Assembly (NCBI GenBank): GCA_900770835.1
Contig: CAAGLQ010000030.1
Coordinates: 1-7,161, forward strand
Length of the DNA: 7,161 bases
DNA from: an uncultured Parabacteroides sp.
Lineage (GTDB): Bacteria; Bacteroidota; Bacteroidia; Bacteroidales; Tannerellaceae
Direction: 5' to 3'
The position numbers and the translations under genes are program-made. How positions within the stretch are numbered: the first letter of the stretch is position 1; each line of letters starts with the position of its first letter. The notes under the pieces were generated by a model. The model worked only from the letters and a program-made list of their open reading frames with translations, ran no database searches and was not told the DNA's origin. Of this stretch, positions 5,430-7,161 are shown piece by piece.

Positions 5430-7031
5430 ATGAAGTACCCCATCGGCCTACAAAGTTTTGACCAGATTCGCCAAGAGGGCTATCTCTATGTGGATAAGAC
5501 CGCCTTGGTGTATGATCTTGCCACAAGCGGATCCATCTATTTCCTGAGCCGCCCACGTCGATTTGGAAAGAGTTTGCTGATCTCCACCCTGAAACACTAC
5601 TTCTTGGGACACAAGGAACTATTTGAAGGGTTAGCCATCGATGCGCTGGAAAAGGAATGGAGAACCCATCCCGTACTCCATCTGGATTTCAACGGAGGCG
5701 ACTTCACACGGCAAGGGGAGCTGGAACAGAAGCTGAACACCTGCGTCGCCCAGTGGGAACGCCTCTATGGCGCTGATGAGATTGAGGTGAGCTTGAGCAG
5801 CCGCTTCCAGGGGGTTATCCACCGAGCACACCAGCAGACGGGGCAACGTGTCGTGGTGTTGATTGACGAATATGACAAACCCATCCTCGATGTACTGGAT
5901 ACCAATGCCTCGTTCGTTGACGAATCAGGCAACCGCATCCGCCTCGAAGACGATCATCGCAACACGCTTAAAGGTTTCTACAGCACCTTTAAGGCAGCGG
6001 ATGCTGACCTGCGCTTCGTGATGCTGACAGGCGTGACAAAATTCGCACAAGTCAGTGTGTTCAGCGGCTTCAACCAACCCAACGACATCAGTATGGATGA
6101 ACGCTACGAAGCCTTGTGTGGCATCACGCAGGAGGAGATGGAACAGACCTTCCGACAGCCGCTCCAGCAGATGGCCACTCGCTGCAAGGTCAGTGTCGAT
6201 GAGATGAAAGAGTTACTGAAACGGCACTATGACGGCTATCATTTCAGCCCCGCCATGAAAGACATTTACAATCCTTTTAGCCTGCTGAATGCATTCTCCA
6301 AGCAGATGATTCGCGACTATTGGTTTTCCTCAGGCACACCTACCTACTTGATTCGTCTGCTCAACCACAGCAATGAGCAGATAAATGACTTGACTGGGAA
6401 ATACTACAAATCACAGCTATTCATCGATTATAAGGCGGATGTCGAGATGCCTCTGCCTATGATTTACCAAAGCGGTTATCTCACCATCAAAGGATACCGC
6501 CCCATGACCGACACCTTTCTTTTGGATTTTCCCAACAACGAGGTGCGAGAAGGATTCCTTACGTTGGTGGCTTCCAGCTATCTGAAGTCGAAAGACGAGC
6601 GTATTTCCTCATGGATCGCAGATGCCGCAGAGCTGCTGGCTGTGGGTGAGGTTGAGCCTTTCTGCCAATCGCTGACTGCCTTCCTTGCCAGCATCCCTTA
6701 CGATAGTCACGATGCGCTGAAGGACATTAAAGCGACCGAGAAATATTTTCAATACACTTTCTACCTGATTCTGCGACTGATCGGTGTCTATTGCCTATCC
6801 ATCCGTACCGAAGACCGCCAAAGTTATGGACGTGTGGATTGCACCTTAGAAATGAAAGACTACGTCTATATCTTCGAGTTTAAGATGGACGGCAGTGCTG
6901 ATGAGGCCTTGGCTCAGATAGAGGCCAAAGGCTATGCCCAACCTTTCGCTAACGATCTTCGCCAGATTATCCGCATCGGCATGAATTTCTCCTCCGAAAC
7001 CCGCACTATCGCTGAGTGGAAGATACGATAG
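5430..7031 (+). CDS. AAA-ATPase-like protein with C-terminal PD-(D/E)XK nuclease-type domain
   Basis: A 533-residue cytoplasmic protein of the AAA-ATPase_like/PDDEXK_9 (DUF1703) family, common and often multicopy in Bacteroidales and without an established function. The N-terminus (YPIGLQSFDQIR...YVDKT, 3-24) is characteristic. A P-loop-like RPRRFGKSLL lies at 41-50 with Lys47, and a Walker B strand VVVLIDEYDK at 141-150 with Asp146-Glu147. GVTKFAQVSVFSGFNQPNDIS at 201-221 is the family's conserved mid segment. The C-terminal nuclease-like core has Asp470, then Glu483-Phe-Lys485 (FEFK) and Gln496. All expected nuclease residues seem present, so catalysis is plausible but unproven. The ATG at 5430 follows the A/G-rich AACGGAAGATT and lies downstream of the -7 box; the in-frame ATG at 5391 is inside that box. 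It is transcribed away from the glycan operon, so a functional link is not implied. The 3' half looks poorer in GC than the operon. Confidence 0.88.
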   Translation: MKYPIGLQSFDQIRQEGYLYVDKTALVYDLATSGSIYFLSRPRRFGKSLLISTLKHYFLGHKELFEGLAIDALEKEWRTHPVLHLDFNGGDFTRQGELEQKLNTCVAQWERLYGADEIEVSLSSRFQGVIHRAHQQTGQRVVVLIDEYDKPILDVLDTNASFVDESGNRIRLEDDHRNTLKGFYSTFKAADADLRFVMLTGVTKFAQVSVFSGFNQPNDISMDERYEALCGITQEEMEQTFRQPLQQMATRCKVSVDEMKELLKRHYDGYHFSPAMKDIYNPFSLLNAFSKQMIRDYWFSSGTPTYLIRLLNHSNEQINDLTGKYYKSQLFIDYKADVEMPLPMIYQSGYLTIKGYRPMTDTFLLDFPNNEVREGFLTLVASSYLKSKDERISSWIADAAELLAVGEVEPFCQSLTAFLASIPYDSHDALKDIKATEKYFQYTFYLILRLIGVYCLSIRTEDRQSYGRVDCTLEMKDYVYIFEFKMDGSADEALAQIEAKGYAQPFANDLRQIIRIGMNFSSETRTIAEWKIR

Positions 7032-7050
7032 ACTCCTGCAACGAATCTGC

Positions 7051-7161
7051 CTAATGCGCCCCACGCCGATAGGCACGAGGCCCCATGCCAGTCTGAAGTT
7101 TGAAATATTTGCCGAAGGCGGACTGGGTGACGAAATTGAGACGATAGGCGATCTCCTGCAC
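7051..7161 (-). CDS. AraC-family transcriptional regulator, C-terminal fragment
   Basis: Only the last 36 codons and the TAG stop (complement of 7051-7053) are in the window; the gene continues past 7161. The visible residues hold the second helix-turn-helix of an AraC/XylS DNA-binding domain: QEIAYRLNF, then TQSAFGKYFKLQTGMGP, then RAYRR. The family usually has Ser where this protein has Gly before the Pro (GMGP), a minor change. The close match to the AraC signature makes the family call firm, but the sensor or ligand domain is outside the window, so a stand-alone regulator cannot be told apart from a longer hybrid protein. It is convergent with the ATPase/nuclease-like gene, with 19 bp between the stops and no terminator hairpin seen between them. 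Whether it controls either neighbour is unknown. Confidence 0.85.
   Translation of the reverse strand: MQEIAYRLNFVTQSAFGKYFKLQTGMGPRAYRRGAH

Noticed and set aside
5270..5443. 58-residue N-terminal extension of the GH20 protein
   Set aside because: It would run through the AT-rich region with the promoter boxes and place the lipoprotein signal inside the protein.
5391..7031. Defence-island interpretation of the ATPase/nuclease-like gene
   Set aside because: There is no toxin-antitoxin, restriction, CRISPR or phage gene beside it; the neighbours are a glycan operon and an AraC-type regulator, so defence remains only a hypothesis.

Overview
The window most likely comes from a member of the Bacteroidales. 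Three things point there: two Bacteroides-type -7 boxes (TAnnTTTG) in the one divergent intergenic region, A/T-rich translation starts without a Shine-Dalgarno sequence, and families typical of the order (lipoprotein GH20 hexosaminidase, 6-bladed beta-propeller lipoprotein, GH30 of the Bacteroides glucanase type, AAA-ATPase-like/PD-(D/E)XK protein). Base composition is fairly GC-rich for the order in the leftward genes. I cannot name the genus.

Layout: positions 1-136 are a short non-coding flank. From 5269 down to 137, three genes run leftward as a probable operon. The first is a lipoprotein beta-N-acetylhexosaminidase (GH20), the second a 6-bladed beta-propeller lipoprotein, and the third a secreted two-domain enzyme joining an alpha/beta-hydrolase esterase to a GH30 glycoside hydrolase. 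The last two are only 7 bp apart. The first two are separated by about 107 bp holding a repeat-like element (3440-3542) with inverted ends, a perfect 9-bp-stem palindrome and a 7-bp tandem repeat that supplies the hexosaminidase stop codon.

A 160-bp intergenic region (5270-5429) carries divergent promoters. One serves the glycan operon. The other drives a rightward gene for a 533-residue AAA-ATPase-like protein with a C-terminal PD-(D/E)XK nuclease-type domain, a family of unknown function. Its stop codon lies 19 bp from that of a convergent gene, of which only the last 36 codons (an AraC-type DNA-binding domain) are inside the window.

Together the leftward genes look like a small glycan-degradation locus. 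All three products carry export signals, and the enzymes would remove N-acetylhexosamines, hydrolyse a beta-glucan-type linkage and cut an ester. No SusC/SusD pair is visible, so the natural substrate cannot be fixed from this window. The most distinctive items are the esterase-GH30 fusion and the structured repeat between the first two operon genes. I found no clear sign of a defence island, CRISPR array, tRNA or insertion sequence.
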